64,000 bases of DNA from Bacillota bacterium (lineage in GTDB: Bacteria > Sysuimicrobiota > Sysuimicrobiia > Sysuimicrobiales > Segetimicrobiaceae), in the NCBI GenBank assembly GCA_021324255.1, contig JAJPJL010000130.1:43454-107453 (forward strand), in the 5' to 3' direction. Position 1 is the first letter of the stretch. Each line of letters begins with the position of its first letter. A program made the translations under genes and the position numbers. Under the pieces are notes generated by a model that was not told where the DNA came from, did no database searches, and saw only the letters and a program-made list of their open reading frames with translations. This document shows, in pieces, positions 1 to 9,070 of the stretch.

Positions 1-255
1 CACGGGGTGCGCCGGGGTCTCGCCGTCGAACAGGGCGGTCACGTCGTCGCGCCACCGCCGGAGCGCGGCGAGCGCCCGATTGCCGCGCTCGTCTCCGAGA
101 TCGTCCGTGGTGCGGCAGTACGCATAGACGCGCGCCAGGTCCACGCGGAGCCGCGCGGACACGAGGCGCGATGCCACGGTGAAGTTCTCGTAGTGCCGGC
201 AGGCGAGCCGCCGGCAGTACTCGTCCGCGGCCGCTCGCCACACCGCCGCGGTCAT
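1..255 (-). CDS. hpnC: Squalene/phytoene synthase family protein, HpnC-like (N-terminal part)
   Basis: Only the first 85 codons lie in the window; the gene runs off the left edge. Read from the ATG at 255, the protein contains YCRRLACRHYENFTVASRL followed by a RVYAYCRTTDDLGDE stretch. This is the N-terminal signature of HpnC-type squalene synthases, with the first Asp-rich Mg/diphosphate site in DDLGDE. The family condenses farnesyl diphosphate in the hopanoid/squalene route. The start overlaps the stop of the upstream isomerase fusion as ATGA (252-255), so the two are translationally coupled, which fits one isoprenoid operon. A phytoene synthase cannot be excluded from the fragment alone. 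Confidence 0.8.
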   Translation of the reverse strand, partial: MTAAVWRAAADEYCRRLACRHYENFTVASRLVSARLRVDLARVYAYCRTTDDLGDERGNRALAALRRWRDDVTALFDGETPAHPV

Positions 256-1790
256 CGGCCAAAAACCTGCACCGTCACGGTGCGCTGGCGCGCGCTACAC
301 AACTCCACCAGGAAGATGCGCTGCCACCGGCCCAGGTCGAGGCGCCCGTCCACGATCGGGACGGTCTCGCCGGTGGAGCACAAGAGGTGCCGGCAGTGCG
401 CGTGACCGTTTCGCGGCTCGTCCGCCGGCAGCCCGGGCCGCCGCGACAGGTCGTCGTGCTCGTAGAGGCCCGGCCCGGCGGGCGCGAGCCGTTCCAGGAA
501 GCGATGAAAGTCGCGCCGCAGCAGCGGCTCGTCCTCGTTGATGCGGATCGCGGCCGTCGTGTGCATGGCGTACACGTGCGCCAGCCCGTGCCGGACCCCG
601 GACGACCGCACGACCTCCGCCACGTCGCCGGTGATGTCGAGGAACTGCCCCGCGTGCGCGGTGCGGTACGTGTACCGCGCCAGGTGCGGCCCGTCCATTG
701 TGCCGTCCCGCCGGCGAAGCCGCGGCGTCCCGCCGAGATCGTCGAGGCTCCGCGCGCCCACGGCAAACATCGCGACGCGCAGCGTTTCGACGAGCTCGCG
801 CCCGAGGTCCAGCGCCGCCTCCTCGCCCCGCGCGGCGGCCCGCAGAAACGGCCCCGCGATGCCGGCGAGATTCGCCCCGAGCGCGATCGCTTTCGCGACG
901 TCGATGCCGTCCCGGATCCCGCCGCTGGCGAAGATGAGCGCGCGCGGGCTCGCCCGGCGCGCCTCGCGCACGCACTCCGCCGTCGGGATGCCCCACCCGG
1001 CAAACGCGGCCGCGACACGGGCGCGCCACGGATCCGCGATCCGGTGCCGCTCGACCTCGCTCCACGACGTGCCCCCCGCGCCCGCCACGTCCACGGCGGC
1101 CGCCCCGGCGGCGAGCAACGCGGACACGAGATCGGGGGCGAGGCCCCACCCGACCTCCTTCACCACGACGGGCGCGCCGAGGCGCGCGCACACCGCCTCG
1201 ATCTTCCGTAACAGCCCGGCGAAGGTGGTGTCGCCCTCCGGCTGCAGCGCTTCCTGGAGGGGATTGAGGTGCAGCACCAGCGCGTCGGCGCCGACGGCCT
1301 CGACCAGCCGCCGGCACTCGTCCACGCCGTACCCTTTGTTCAGCTGCACGGCGCCGAGGTTGGCCAAGAGCGGCACATCCGGCGCCAGCCGGCGGACGTC
1401 AAAGGTCGAGAGGGCGCCGGGGTCTTCGAGCAGCACGCGCCCGGAGCCGAGGCCCATGGCGAGGCCCAACGCCTGGGCCACGCGGGCGAGCGTGGCATTG
1501 AGCTGCCCGGCGTGATCCGTGCCGCCGACCATGCAGGAGATGAGCACCGGCGCCCGCAGGCGCCGTCCGAACAACACCGCCGACGTGTCGACGTCCTGGA
1601 GGTTGAGCTCGGGCAGCGCGCAGTGTTGAAACCCGTACGCGTCGAAGCCGCTCGCGACGCCCTTGGCGTCGACGTCGTCCTCGAGGTTGATGCGCAGGTG
1701 ATCCGCCTTGCGCACGGCCACAGGCCCTCCGCGCTCGCGCGAGGGCTCGTACTCGTCGTCACTCATGATGTCCCGGCTGGATCGGCACAT
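252..1790 (-). CDS. fni: Type-2 isopentenyl-diphosphate isomerase fused to a YjbQ/UPF0047 domain
   Basis: The protein has about 512 residues, whereas type-2 (FMN/NADPH) IPP isomerases usually have about 350. Residues ~25-360 are the isomerase: RKADHLRINLEDDV at the N-terminus, then MVGGTDHAGQLN, HLNPLQEALQPEGD (Mg-binding Glu), KEVGWGL, AGAGGTSW and an ASGGIRDGIDVAKAIALGAN phosphate/FMN site. From ~370 to the end there is a full YjbQ-type domain (HTTAAIRINEDEPLLRRDF, NGHAHCRHLLCSTGETVPI, GRLDLGRWQRIFLVEL), a family with reported secondary thiamine-phosphate synthase activity. The reading frame is continuous. A GGAG lies 7 nt before the ATG at 1790; the GTG at 1793 and an ATG at 1766 are alternatives. 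It is coupled to the squalene-synthase gene downstream. The isomerase converts IPP and DMAPP; the role of the fused domain is unknown. Confidence 0.9.
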   Translation of the reverse strand: MCRSSRDIMSDDEYEPSRERGGPVAVRKADHLRINLEDDVDAKGVASGFDAYGFQHCALPELNLQDVDTSAVLFGRRLRAPVLISCMVGGTDHAGQLNATLARVAQALGLAMGLGSGRVLLEDPGALSTFDVRRLAPDVPLLANLGAVQLNKGYGVDECRRLVEAVGADALVLHLNPLQEALQPEGDTTFAGLLRKIEAVCARLGAPVVVKEVGWGLAPDLVSALLAAGAAAVDVAGAGGTSWSEVERHRIADPWRARVAAAFAGWGIPTAECVREARRASPRALIFASGGIRDGIDVAKAIALGANLAGIAGPFLRAAARGEEAALDLGRELVETLRVAMFAVGARSLDDLGGTPRLRRRDGTMDGPHLARYTYRTAHAGQFLDITGDVAEVVRSSGVRHGLAHVYAMHTTAAIRINEDEPLLRRDFHRFLERLAPAGPGLYEHDDLSRRPGLPADEPRNGHAHCRHLLCSTGETVPIVDGRLDLGRWQRIFLVELCSARQRTVTVQVFGR

Positions 1791-2049
1791 CACGCTACTC
1801 CGGGCCGCCGCGCCAAGGCCGTCGGGAACGCCGCACGTCCCTTCACCAACGTTGCATGCCGCAAATGCAGACCTGGGCCGCGAAGAGCTACGTCAACCGG
1901 GGTGAAGTATTCAAGCAAGCAAACCGGCGTACCTGTCTGTATCGGCTGTACCCGCAAATTGGACGCGTGCACCGGCGCGCCGCGCACGAGCGATCCCCGC
2001 GGGATCGCGCCGGCGCACGCGACCGCCGGCCATGAAGGGACGGCGGCGC

Positions 2050-5000
2050 TCACGATGCGACACGCGAGCGCGGCGCAGCCGGCGCCCGTCGCATCCCGCC
2101 GGCGCGTTCGAGATCGTCGAGCAGCGTATAGAACACCGGGACGGCGATGAGCGTCAAGAGCAGCGAGAGCAGCTGGCCGCCGACGATGACCGTGCTGATC
2201 GTCTGGTTCGTCGCGGCGCCGACGCCGCGGCTCACGACGAGCGGCAGCATCCCGGCGACAAACGCGATCGTCGTCATCAGGATCGGCCGGAGCCGACCCA
2301 GGCTCGCCTCCACGATCGCCGCGCGCGCGTCCATGCCGTCGGCGCGCAGGCGATTCGCGCGGTCGACCTGCAGGATCGCGTTTTTCTTCACGACGCCGAA
2401 CAGCACGAGGATGCCGAGATAGCTGAGCGGGTTCAAGGACCCGTGCAGCCACAGCACGGACAACAGCGCGAACGGCACGGTGAGCGGCAGCGAGACCAGG
2501 ATCGTGATGGGGTGCAGCCAGGATTCGAACTGGGCGGCGAGCACGAGAAACATGAGCACGAACGCGATCGCAAAGACCTGCGTAAACGCGGCTTCGGTCT
2601 CGCGGACCTGTCCGGAGACCCCCGTGGCGGCGCGGTGGTACGCGGGATCGAGGTGGAGCGCCGCCATCCGCGCATCCAGCCGGGCCAGGACGTCGCCGAG
2701 CGACGTGCCCGGCAGGAGGTTCGCCCGGATCGTCACGACGCGCTCGCGGTTGCGGTGATAGATCACGGGCGGCCCGCTCGTCGACCGGAGATCGACGAGG
2801 CTGCCGAGCGGCACCGTCCGGCCCGATGACGAGGCCAACGGCACGGCCGCCAGCACGAGCGGGTCCTGCACGTCCGGGGCCCCCTCCTCGAGGTGAATCC
2901 CGTAGAACCGGCCGCCGTCGTCGTACTCCACCTGCCGCACGTCCACCCCGGGGCCGAGCAGCGCGAGCGTGCCCGCGACGTCGTCCGGCCGAACGCCGCG
3001 GGTCTGCGCGCGGGCCACGCTGACCGTGACGGCGTCCGAGCGGCCCGTGGTCAGCGTCGATCGAACGTCCACCACGCCCGGGAGCGTCCGGAGATAGGCC
3101 GCCGCGTCGCTCGCCGCCCGCGCCAGGACCGCGAGGTCGGGTCCGCTGACGGCGTACTCGAGCGGCGCGGCGGAACCCGACAGATCGAACACGTTGTTGA
3201 CGACGCCGTCGACGTCCCGCGGCCGGTAGCGCGGCAGCACCTCGGCGCGGACGCGCGCCATGATCTGCTGCTGCGTGACGGCGCGATCGCGAAGGGGCGC
3301 CATGCGCACGAGCACCGTGAAGGCCCCCGGGTCGCGCTGCGTGTCGTCGCCCGCGGAAACGGTGGTGAACGCCACGCCGGGGAACCGGCGGATCTCACCG
3401 GCCATCTCGGTCGCCACCCGGGCCGTGTCCTCGAGCGCGGGATGGCCGCCCAGATGCGCGGTCACCTCGAACTGGGACTCATCGTCCGTGGGGAGAAAGT
3501 CCTGCCCCACGGTCCGCCAGAGCGGCACGATGCCCGCCAGCGTGATCATCGACAGCGCGACCATCACGGCGCGGCGGCGGAGCGCCCAGTGGAGCAACCA
3601 GCGATAGGCGCGGTCCATGGCGGGCTCCGCCCGCGGCGCCGCTCCCGGCGCGTCCGGCCCGGCCCCGCCTCCCGCATCGCCGCGCCGGAGCCAGCGCGAG
3701 GCGAGCGACGGCGTCAGCGTAAAGCTCACGACGAGCGAGACGGCGATGGCAAAGGCCATGGTCCAGCCGAAGCTGCTCATGAACCGGCCCACGATGCCGG
3801 GCATGAACGCGAGCGGGAGAAAGACGACGATCAGGCTGACGGTCGTCGCCATCACCGCCGGCCCGACCTCCCGCGTGCCGTCGATCGCGGCCCGGACGGG
3901 CGGGACCCCGCGCTCCCGCACGTGCCGGTAGATGCTCTCCAACACGACGATGGCGTCGTCGATCACGATGCCGATGGCCAGCGCGAGGGCCAGGAGCGTA
4001 AACGTATTGAGCGTGAGCCCGAGCGCGGCCAGCAGCGCAAAGGTGCTCACGAGCGAGATGGGAATCGCGAGCCCCGCAATCACGGTGGCGCGCCAGTCGT
4101 AGAGAAACACGAGCACGACGAGCGCGGCGAGCAACGTGCCCACGAGGAGATGGCGCTCGACCGTGGCCCCGGCCGCGGTCACGTACTCCGCTTGATCCCA
4201 GACGACGCGGGCCGCGTCGCCCGCGGGCAGCGCCGGCGCGAGCGCGCCGAGGCGATCGCGGATGCGCCGCACGACCTGCACGGTGTTGGCCCCCGCCTGC
4301 TTGCGGACGGCGAGGAGGACCGCGGGCGCGCCGTTGACGTTGGCCAGGGTCACGGGGCGCGCCGCCCCGAGGGTGATGCGGGCGACGTCGCCTAGCTGCA
4401 GCGCGCGCCCCGCGCCGCGCCCGATCGGGGTCGCGGCGAGATCGCCGAGCCGTGTGTACGTGTGCACCAGGAACGTTTGCGCCCCGGCCCCCGCCGATCC
4501 CGACGCCCCCTGCACCGCGCCGATCACCTGTGTCGCGGTGACGCCGAGCGCGGCCAGGCGCGCGGGATCGATCCGCACGTTGACCTGCCTCGGCTCGTCG
4601 CCGATGATGTCCACCTGGGCGACGCCGAGCACCCCGGCCACCTGGGGGCGCACGACCTGATCGGCGTACGCCGTGAGATCCGGCGTGACGGGGCGCCCGG
4701 CCGCCGTGGTCTCCCGCGGCGCCGACAGCGCGATCACGGCAACGGGGATCTGGTTCGGGTCGAACGGCAGCACCCTGGACGGCGGGATGCCCGGCGGCAG
4801 ATCGGTGATCGCCCCGACCCGATCCCGCACCTCCTGGGCGGCGACGTTCGCGTCCTTTTGCAGCACGAACTGCGCCACGATGATCGAGAACCCGCGGGCG
4901 GACGTGGACGTGACGGTGTCGATCCCGTCGATCCCGCTGACCGCGTCCTCGATCCGCCGGGTGACGTCCGTCTCCACCTGCTCCGGACCGGCGCCGGGAA

Positions 5001-5154
5001 ATTCCGTGACGACCGTGATGATCGGCAGCTCGACGTTCGGATACCGGGCAAGGTTGAGGTGGAAGAACGCGGCGACGCCGAGGACCACCATCGCGAGCGC
5101 GATGACCTGGGCCAGCACGGGCCGGCGGACGCAGAGCGCGGCAAGCCGCTGCAT
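2050..5154 (-). CDS. RND-family efflux transporter, inner-membrane pump (HAE1/AcrB type)
   Basis: At 1034 residues it has full length for AcrB/MdtB-type pumps. It opens with a cytoplasmic start and TM1 (LAALCVRRPVLAQVIALAMV), followed by the porter domain (YPNVELPIITVVTEFPGAGP). The TM4 proton-relay motif GIVIDDAIVVLES has its Asp pair near residue 398, and the second half repeats the fold (SLPLTVPFALLSVLW, GVVKKNAILQVDRANRLR). Such pumps export drugs, lipids or metabolites using proton motive force with a periplasmic adaptor and, in diderms, an outer-membrane channel. No adaptor or channel gene lies beside it, so partners must be elsewhere or beyond the left edge. Upstream, divergent, is the glycosyltransferase gene. 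Substrate cannot be predicted. Confidence 0.92.
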   Translation of the reverse strand: MQRLAALCVRRPVLAQVIALAMVVLGVAAFFHLNLARYPNVELPIITVVTEFPGAGPEQVETDVTRRIEDAVSGIDGIDTVTSTSARGFSIIVAQFVLQKDANVAAQEVRDRVGAITDLPPGIPPSRVLPFDPNQIPVAVIALSAPRETTAAGRPVTPDLTAYADQVVRPQVAGVLGVAQVDIIGDEPRQVNVRIDPARLAALGVTATQVIGAVQGASGSAGAGAQTFLVHTYTRLGDLAATPIGRGAGRALQLGDVARITLGAARPVTLANVNGAPAVLLAVRKQAGANTVQVVRRIRDRLGALAPALPAGDAARVVWDQAEYVTAAGATVERHLLVGTLLAALVVLVFLYDWRATVIAGLAIPISLVSTFALLAALGLTLNTFTLLALALAIGIVIDDAIVVLESIYRHVRERGVPPVRAAIDGTREVGPAVMATTVSLIVVFLPLAFMPGIVGRFMSSFGWTMAFAIAVSLVVSFTLTPSLASRWLRRGDAGGGAGPDAPGAAPRAEPAMDRAYRWLLHWALRRRAVMVALSMITLAGIVPLWRTVGQDFLPTDDESQFEVTAHLGGHPALEDTARVATEMAGEIRRFPGVAFTTVSAGDDTQRDPGAFTVLVRMAPLRDRAVTQQQIMARVRAEVLPRYRPRDVDGVVNNVFDLSGSAAPLEYAVSGPDLAVLARAASDAAAYLRTLPGVVDVRSTLTTGRSDAVTVSVARAQTRGVRPDDVAGTLALLGPGVDVRQVEYDDGGRFYGIHLEEGAPDVQDPLVLAAVPLASSSGRTVPLGSLVDLRSTSGPPVIYHRNRERVVTIRANLLPGTSLGDVLARLDARMAALHLDPAYHRAATGVSGQVRETEAAFTQVFAIAFVLMFLVLAAQFESWLHPITILVSLPLTVPFALLSVLWLHGSLNPLSYLGILVLFGVVKKNAILQVDRANRLRADGMDARAAIVEASLGRLRPILMTTIAFVAGMLPLVVSRGVGAATNQTISTVIVGGQLLSLLLTLIAVPVFYTLLDDLERAGGMRRAPAAPRSRVAS

Positions 5155-5178
5155 CGAGCCGGCTACCTACCCGCGCGT

Positions 5179-5207
5179 TTGACACATCGGAATGGCTTGC
5201 GCATAAT
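5179..5207 (+). promoter_or_regulatory. Strong sigma70-type promoter for the glycosyltransferase/deacetylase pair
   Basis: A perfect -35 TTGACA (5179-5184) is separated by exactly 17 bp from a -10 CATAAT (5202-5207, five of six consensus). Transcription would begin near 5214, about 50 nt before the ATG at 5263. It is the best consensus promoter I found in the window. Confidence 0.75.
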
Positions 5208-5262
5208 GGTTCCGCATCATGAGCCGCTCACGTCCTCGCCGAACGTACGCACCGGTCCCGTG

Positions 5263-6416
5263 ATGTTCCTGTCCGTCCTCTCGTGCCGGTACGGCGGCGG
5301 CCACCAGCGCGTGGCCGAGACCATCGCCGCGGAGTGGACGGCCGCAACGGGCGGCCGCGCCGACGTCGTGGACTACTTTGCCCGGTTTACCAGCCCGACG
5401 TTCGACGCGCTGACGCGCTTTTGGTACTACCAGGCCATCCGGTACACCCCCGCCGTCCAGGACCGCTTCTACCAGTACATGGGCCGCATCCGGCCCGACT
5501 CGCGATTTCGCCGCGCCGTCAACCGCCAGGGCATGGCCGGCTCGCCCGCTACCTGGAACGCGAGCGCCCCGACGTCGTGTGCTGCGTGCACTGGACGTTC
5601 GCCGGCACGATGTCCGACCTCAGGGCGGCCGGACGGACCGCCGTCCCCTGCCTCACCGTGATCACGGACTACGTGAGCCACGGCGAATGGCTCCATCCAC
5701 ACGTGGACCGTTACGCGGTCCCCCACGACGCCATGGCGGAGGGCCTGCGGGCATGGGGCCTGCCGGCGGACCGCGTCGTCGTGTCGGGCCTCCCCATCGA
5801 GCGGAAGTATGCTCGGCCGCTCGACCGCGCGGCGCTGCGCGCGCGGTTCGGACTCGTCGAGGACCGCCCGGTGGTGCTGGTCATGGCCGGCGCCTATGCC
5901 GCTCTCGGTCGCATCGACGACGTCGCCCGCGTGCTGGCGCGCGGGTCCCGTCCGCTCCAGATCATCGTGGTGTGCGCGAACGCCGACCGGCTCGCCCGGC
6001 GCGTCCGCGCGATCGCCGCCGGCTCGCCCCACGCCTGGCGCGTGCTGGGATGGGTCGACAACGTCGACGAGCTCATGGCGGCAAGCGATCTGCTGGTCAC
6101 CAAGGCCGGCGGCGTCACCGTGAGCGAGGCGCTGGCCACGGGGCTGCCGATGGTCTTCTACGGGTCCATCCCGGGCCAGGAGGAGAGCAACGGCCGGTTC
6201 ATCACCGCGCAGGGCGCCGCCCTCTCGGCCCGCACCCCGGACGAGCTGCACCGGGCGCTCGCGGCGTTGCTCGCCGACCCGGAACGCCGCGCCGAGTTGC
6301 GCCGCGCGGCCCACGGCCTCGCGCGGCCCGACGCCGCGCGGGTCGTGGTGACGCACCTCGCCGCGCTGGCCGCGGGCGGCCGGCCGACCTCGCTCGCCGA
6401 GGCTCGCGCCACGTGA
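5263..6416 (+). CDS. MGDG-synthase-like glycosyltransferase, interrupted by a one-base frameshift
   Basis: The N-terminal part (from ATG 5263) reads MFLSVLSCRYGGGHQRVAE, the GGGH glycine loop of monogalactosyldiacylglycerol-synthase-type enzymes. The C-terminal part reads LITDYVSHGEW-like acceptor-side sequence, then LVTKAGGVTVSEALATGLPMV and GSIPGQEESN, the UDP-sugar site of this GT28-related family. These parts lie in different frames. The switch is at about 5535-5545: NRQGMA is in frame one and LARYLERERPDVV in the next. Adding one C in the run before GG (gccgg to gcccgg) restores MARLARYLERERP and one protein of about 385 residues. The family glycosylates diacylglycerol on the cytoplasmic membrane face. 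A deacetylase gene follows 21 bp downstream. Because both halves are well preserved, sequencing error is more likely than true inactivation. Confidence 0.8.
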
Positions 6417-6437
6417 ACGCACGCTTCCCCGCGCCGG

Positions 6438-7148
6438 ATGCGCAACGCGTTCGTCCATAGCGTGGAGTTAGGGGCGGCGGCCGTGGGCGCCGTCGCCGTC
6501 TACACGCTCGGGGCGCATGCGGCCGCGGAGTGGCTGCGCATCGGCGTCGTGAAACGCGGGCCCGCTCGTCCGCGGGTGGCGCTCACGTTCGACGACGGCC
6601 CGGACCCCGCGTACACGCCGCGCGTCCTGGACGCGCTGGCCGATGCCGGCGTGCGGGCCACGTTTTTCATGGTCGGGCGCCGCGTCGCCGCCGCCGGACA
6701 GATCGCCCGCGCCGCGGCGGCCGCCGGCCACGACCTCGGCAATCACACGTACAGCCACCGGCACTTGTGGTCGCTCCCTCCCGGGGCCACGGTCGCGGAA
6801 GTGGACCGGGGCGCCGCCGCGCTCGCACATGCCACGGGCGCGATGCCCCGGTACTTCCGGCCGCCCTGGGGCACGTTCAACTGGGCCGCGTACATTCGCG
6901 CCGGGCAACTCCGGGAGTTGCGTGTGCTGTGGTCCGTCCGGCCGGAAGGACTCATCGTCGCCGCCGACGCGGCGCGCATGACGGCGCTCGTCGTGCGTCA
7001 AGCCCATCCGGGGGCGATCGTCAACCTGCACGACTGCGGCGGTCACCCGTCCACACCCCGGGAGACCGCGGTCGCGCTGCCATCGATGATCGCGGGGCTT
7101 CGGCGCCGCGGTTTCGACATCGTGCCCCTCCGTGAATTGCTCGCGTAG
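6438..7148 (+). CDS. Polysaccharide deacetylase (NodB-domain), membrane-anchored
   Basis: The 236-residue protein carries the carbohydrate-esterase 4 motifs in order: TFDDGPD (residues ~50-56, catalytic base and metal Asp), HTYSH (metal His 103 and 107), RPPWG (~141-145) and NLHDCGGH (~195) with the catalytic His. Residues ~10-32 are hydrophobic and likely anchor the enzyme in the membrane with the catalytic domain outside. The family removes N- or O-acetyl groups from peptidoglycan, chitin-like or other surface polysaccharides. It follows the glycosyltransferase by 21 bp and should share its promoter, so the pair probably serves envelope lipid or glycan modification. A YkoP-like gene faces it from the other strand. 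Confidence 0.9.
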   Translation: MRNAFVHSVELGAAAVGAVAVYTLGAHAAAEWLRIGVVKRGPARPRVALTFDDGPDPAYTPRVLDALADAGVRATFFMVGRRVAAAGQIARAAAAAGHDLGNHTYSHRHLWSLPPGATVAEVDRGAAALAHATGAMPRYFRPPWGTFNWAAYIRAGQLRELRVLWSVRPEGLIVAADAARMTALVVRQAHPGAIVNLHDCGGHPSTPRETAVALPSMIAGLRRRGFDIVPLRELLA

Positions 7149-7173
7149 CGGCGCGCCCGGGCCGCGTCCGCGG

Positions 7174-7752
7174 TCATCGGTCGCGCCCCGGGCGTGACGA
7201 TCCTCCGGCCGCGGTCTCCGCACCCGGTCGCCCAAACGCCAGGACCGCGGCGCGGGACATCCAGACTTCCCGCAGCTCCGTCCGGCGCCCGTGCTCGAGC
7301 CGCCGCCGGCCCTCCGGATGATACTGCGAGAGCAGGTAGCGCTCCCACCACCCCAGCCACCACCGCGTAAACGGCGGGATGTCGCGATACTCGAACCCTG
7401 CGTGCGCCGCCTCGGCCCAAAACAGGCTGGCGCCGTAGACGGCCGCGATCGGACGATACTCCTCGCGACGCGCCAGCTCGGCGGCCAGCGCCGCCAGCGC
7501 CCGGTAGACCTCGCGGCGGAAGCGGATGCCGCCGTGGCCCTGCGCGTGCAGCGCGGCAGCCCGCTCGTTGTCGAGGTGCAACTCCCCGACGGGATCGCCC
7601 CGCCGGATCACCGTGCCGTCGCGCAACACGACGCGCGGTCCCCGGTGGCGGGTCAGCTTGAGGCGCAGGATGTAACCGCCGGTCCCGATCGGGTCGATGC
7701 GATCGTGCCGGACGACCCACCGGTTGAGCGCCTGCAGCAAGCGGTGGGGCAT
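7174..7752 (-). CDS. YkoP-like conserved protein
   Basis: The 192-residue protein has no signal peptide. Conserved-looking blocks are PIGTGGYILRLKL near residue 22, a VVLRDGTVIRRGDPVGELHLDN block near 41-62, and FWAEAAHAGFEYRDIPPFTRWWLGW-like sequence near 112-137 followed by SQYHPEGRRRL. This pattern resembles the domain seen in Bacillus YkoP and at the C-terminus of some polysaccharide deacetylases. The assignment is from memory of the family and is moderate. The gene converges on the polysaccharide deacetylase gene 25 bp away, which supports the link. Function is unknown; a role in envelope glycan or lipid processing is inference. Confidence 0.6.
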   Translation of the reverse strand: MPHRLLQALNRWVVRHDRIDPIGTGGYILRLKLTRHRGPRVVLRDGTVIRRGDPVGELHLDNERAAALHAQGHGGIRFRREVYRALAALAAELARREEYRPIAAVYGASLFWAEAAHAGFEYRDIPPFTRWWLGWWERYLLSQYHPEGRRRLEHGRRTELREVWMSRAAVLAFGRPGAETAAGGSSRPGRDR

Positions 7753-7791
7753 TCGTCGCGCGCGCGTCCGCCGCCGCCCCGCCAGGACCGA

Positions 7792-8898
7792 TCAGCTTCG
7801 GCCGGGCGCTACGTCGGCGGACTCCGTCCCCTGGGCCTGCCGCTCGCGGACGATCGCGTCCACCTCTTTCATGAGCCTGTCCAGCAGCTGCTCTTCCGGC
7901 AGGCTGGCCACGACCTGGCCCTTCCGGAAGATCAACCCCATGCCCTTGCCGCCGGCCACGCCGAGGTCGGCCATCCGGGCCTCTCCGGGACCGTTGACGG
8001 CGCACCCCATGACGGCGACCTTGATCGGGACGCGCAGATCGGCGATGCGCCGTTCCACCTCCTGGGCGAGCTGCACGATGTCGACGTTGGCCCGCCCGCA
8101 GGACGGGCACGCGATGAGCATGGGGCCGCGCAGGCGGAGTCCCAGGGCCTTGAGGATCTCGAACCCGGCCTTGACCTCCTCCTCCGGCGGGGCCGCGAGC
8201 GACACGCGAATGGTGTCCCCGATCCCGCGCGAGAGGATGGCGCCGAGCCCCACGGCCGATTTGACCGTGCCGCCCCACGCCGTGCCGGACTCGGTAATCC
8301 CGACGTGGAGCGGGTACGGCATCTGCTCGGCGATCTTCACGTAGGCCTCGAGCGCCATCTCGACGTCGCTGCCCTTCACCGACACGACGATGTCGTGGAA
8401 GTCGAGGTCTTCGAGGACTTTGATCTCCTCCAGCGCGCTCTCCACCAAGGCGTCCGCGCACGGCTCCCCGTACTTGCGCAGCATCTCCTTGGACAGGGAT
8501 CCGACGTTCGCCCCGACTCGGATGGGGACGCCGCGCGCCTTGGCCTCCCGGGCGACGACGCGCACGCGGTCGGCCGTGCCGATGTTGCCGGGATTGAGGC
8601 GCAGCTTGTCGACGCCGGATTCGAGGGCCGCGAGCGCGAGCCGGTAGTCGAAGTGGATATCCGCGACCAACGGCAACCCGATCCGCGCCTTGATCTCCCT
8701 GAGCGCCAGCGCCGCCGTCCGGTCCGGCACCGCCACCCGCACGATCTCGCAGCCCAGCGCCGCGAGCCGCTCGATCTGCGCGACGGTCGCGTCGGGGTCG
8801 CGCGTGTCCGTCGTTGTCATCGATTGCACGGCGATCGGGGCGTCCCCGCCGATCGTCACCGACCCTATCCGAACGGGACGAGCCTGCCTGCGTGTCAT
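7792..8898 (-). CDS. ispG: 4-hydroxy-3-methylbut-2-en-1-yl diphosphate synthase (flavodoxin)
   Basis: IspG/GcpE makes HMBPP from MEcPP in the MEP isoprenoid pathway using a [4Fe-4S] cluster. The protein reads [20 protein letters not shown] at the N-terminus, [11 protein letters not shown] in the TIM barrel and LRLNPGNIG. The cluster ligands are in CPSCGR (~266-271) and [11 protein letters not shown] (~300). I chose ATG 8898 because TGAGGAG lies 6 nt upstream, giving 368 residues, the length of the compact bacterial form; an upstream in-frame start at 8973 lacks support. Together with the isomerase and squalene synthase at the left edge it shows that this organism uses the MEP route. Confidence 0.95.
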   Translation of the reverse strand: MTRRQARPVRIGSVTIGGDAPIAVQSMTTTDTRDPDATVAQIERLAALGCEIVRVAVPDRTAALALREIKARIGLPLVADIHFDYRLALAALESGVDKLRLNPGNIGTADRVRVVAREAKARGVPIRVGANVGSLSKEMLRKYGEPCADALVESALEEIKVLEDLDFHDIVVSVKGSDVEMALEAYVKIAEQMPYPLHVGITESGTAWGGTVKSAVGLGAILSRGIGDTIRVSLAAPPEEEVKAGFEILKALGLRLRGPMLIACPSCGRANVDIVQLAQEVERRIADLRVPIKVAVMGCAVNGPGEARMADLGVAGGKGMGLIFRKGQVVASLPEEQLLDRLMKEVDAIVRERQAQGTESADVAPGRS

Positions 8899-9070
8899 GC
8901 TCCGCTCCTCAGAGACACCTTTGGAACGACGTTCCCTGCGCCGGGATGCCGCGGTCCCTCGCCACTGTAGCACACCGCGCCCGGATACGGCACCCCGGGG
9001 CGGCGCTGGCGGCCCTCTTCCACGCGCCCGCGCAGGCGCAGGCGCCGCGACATCGTTTATGCGACTTACG

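Noticed and set aside
2893..4395. 500-codon open frame on the plus strand, antisense to the RND pump
   Set aside because: Composition is Arg/His/Gly/Asp-rich without any domain; it mirrors the codon bias of the real minus-strand gene.
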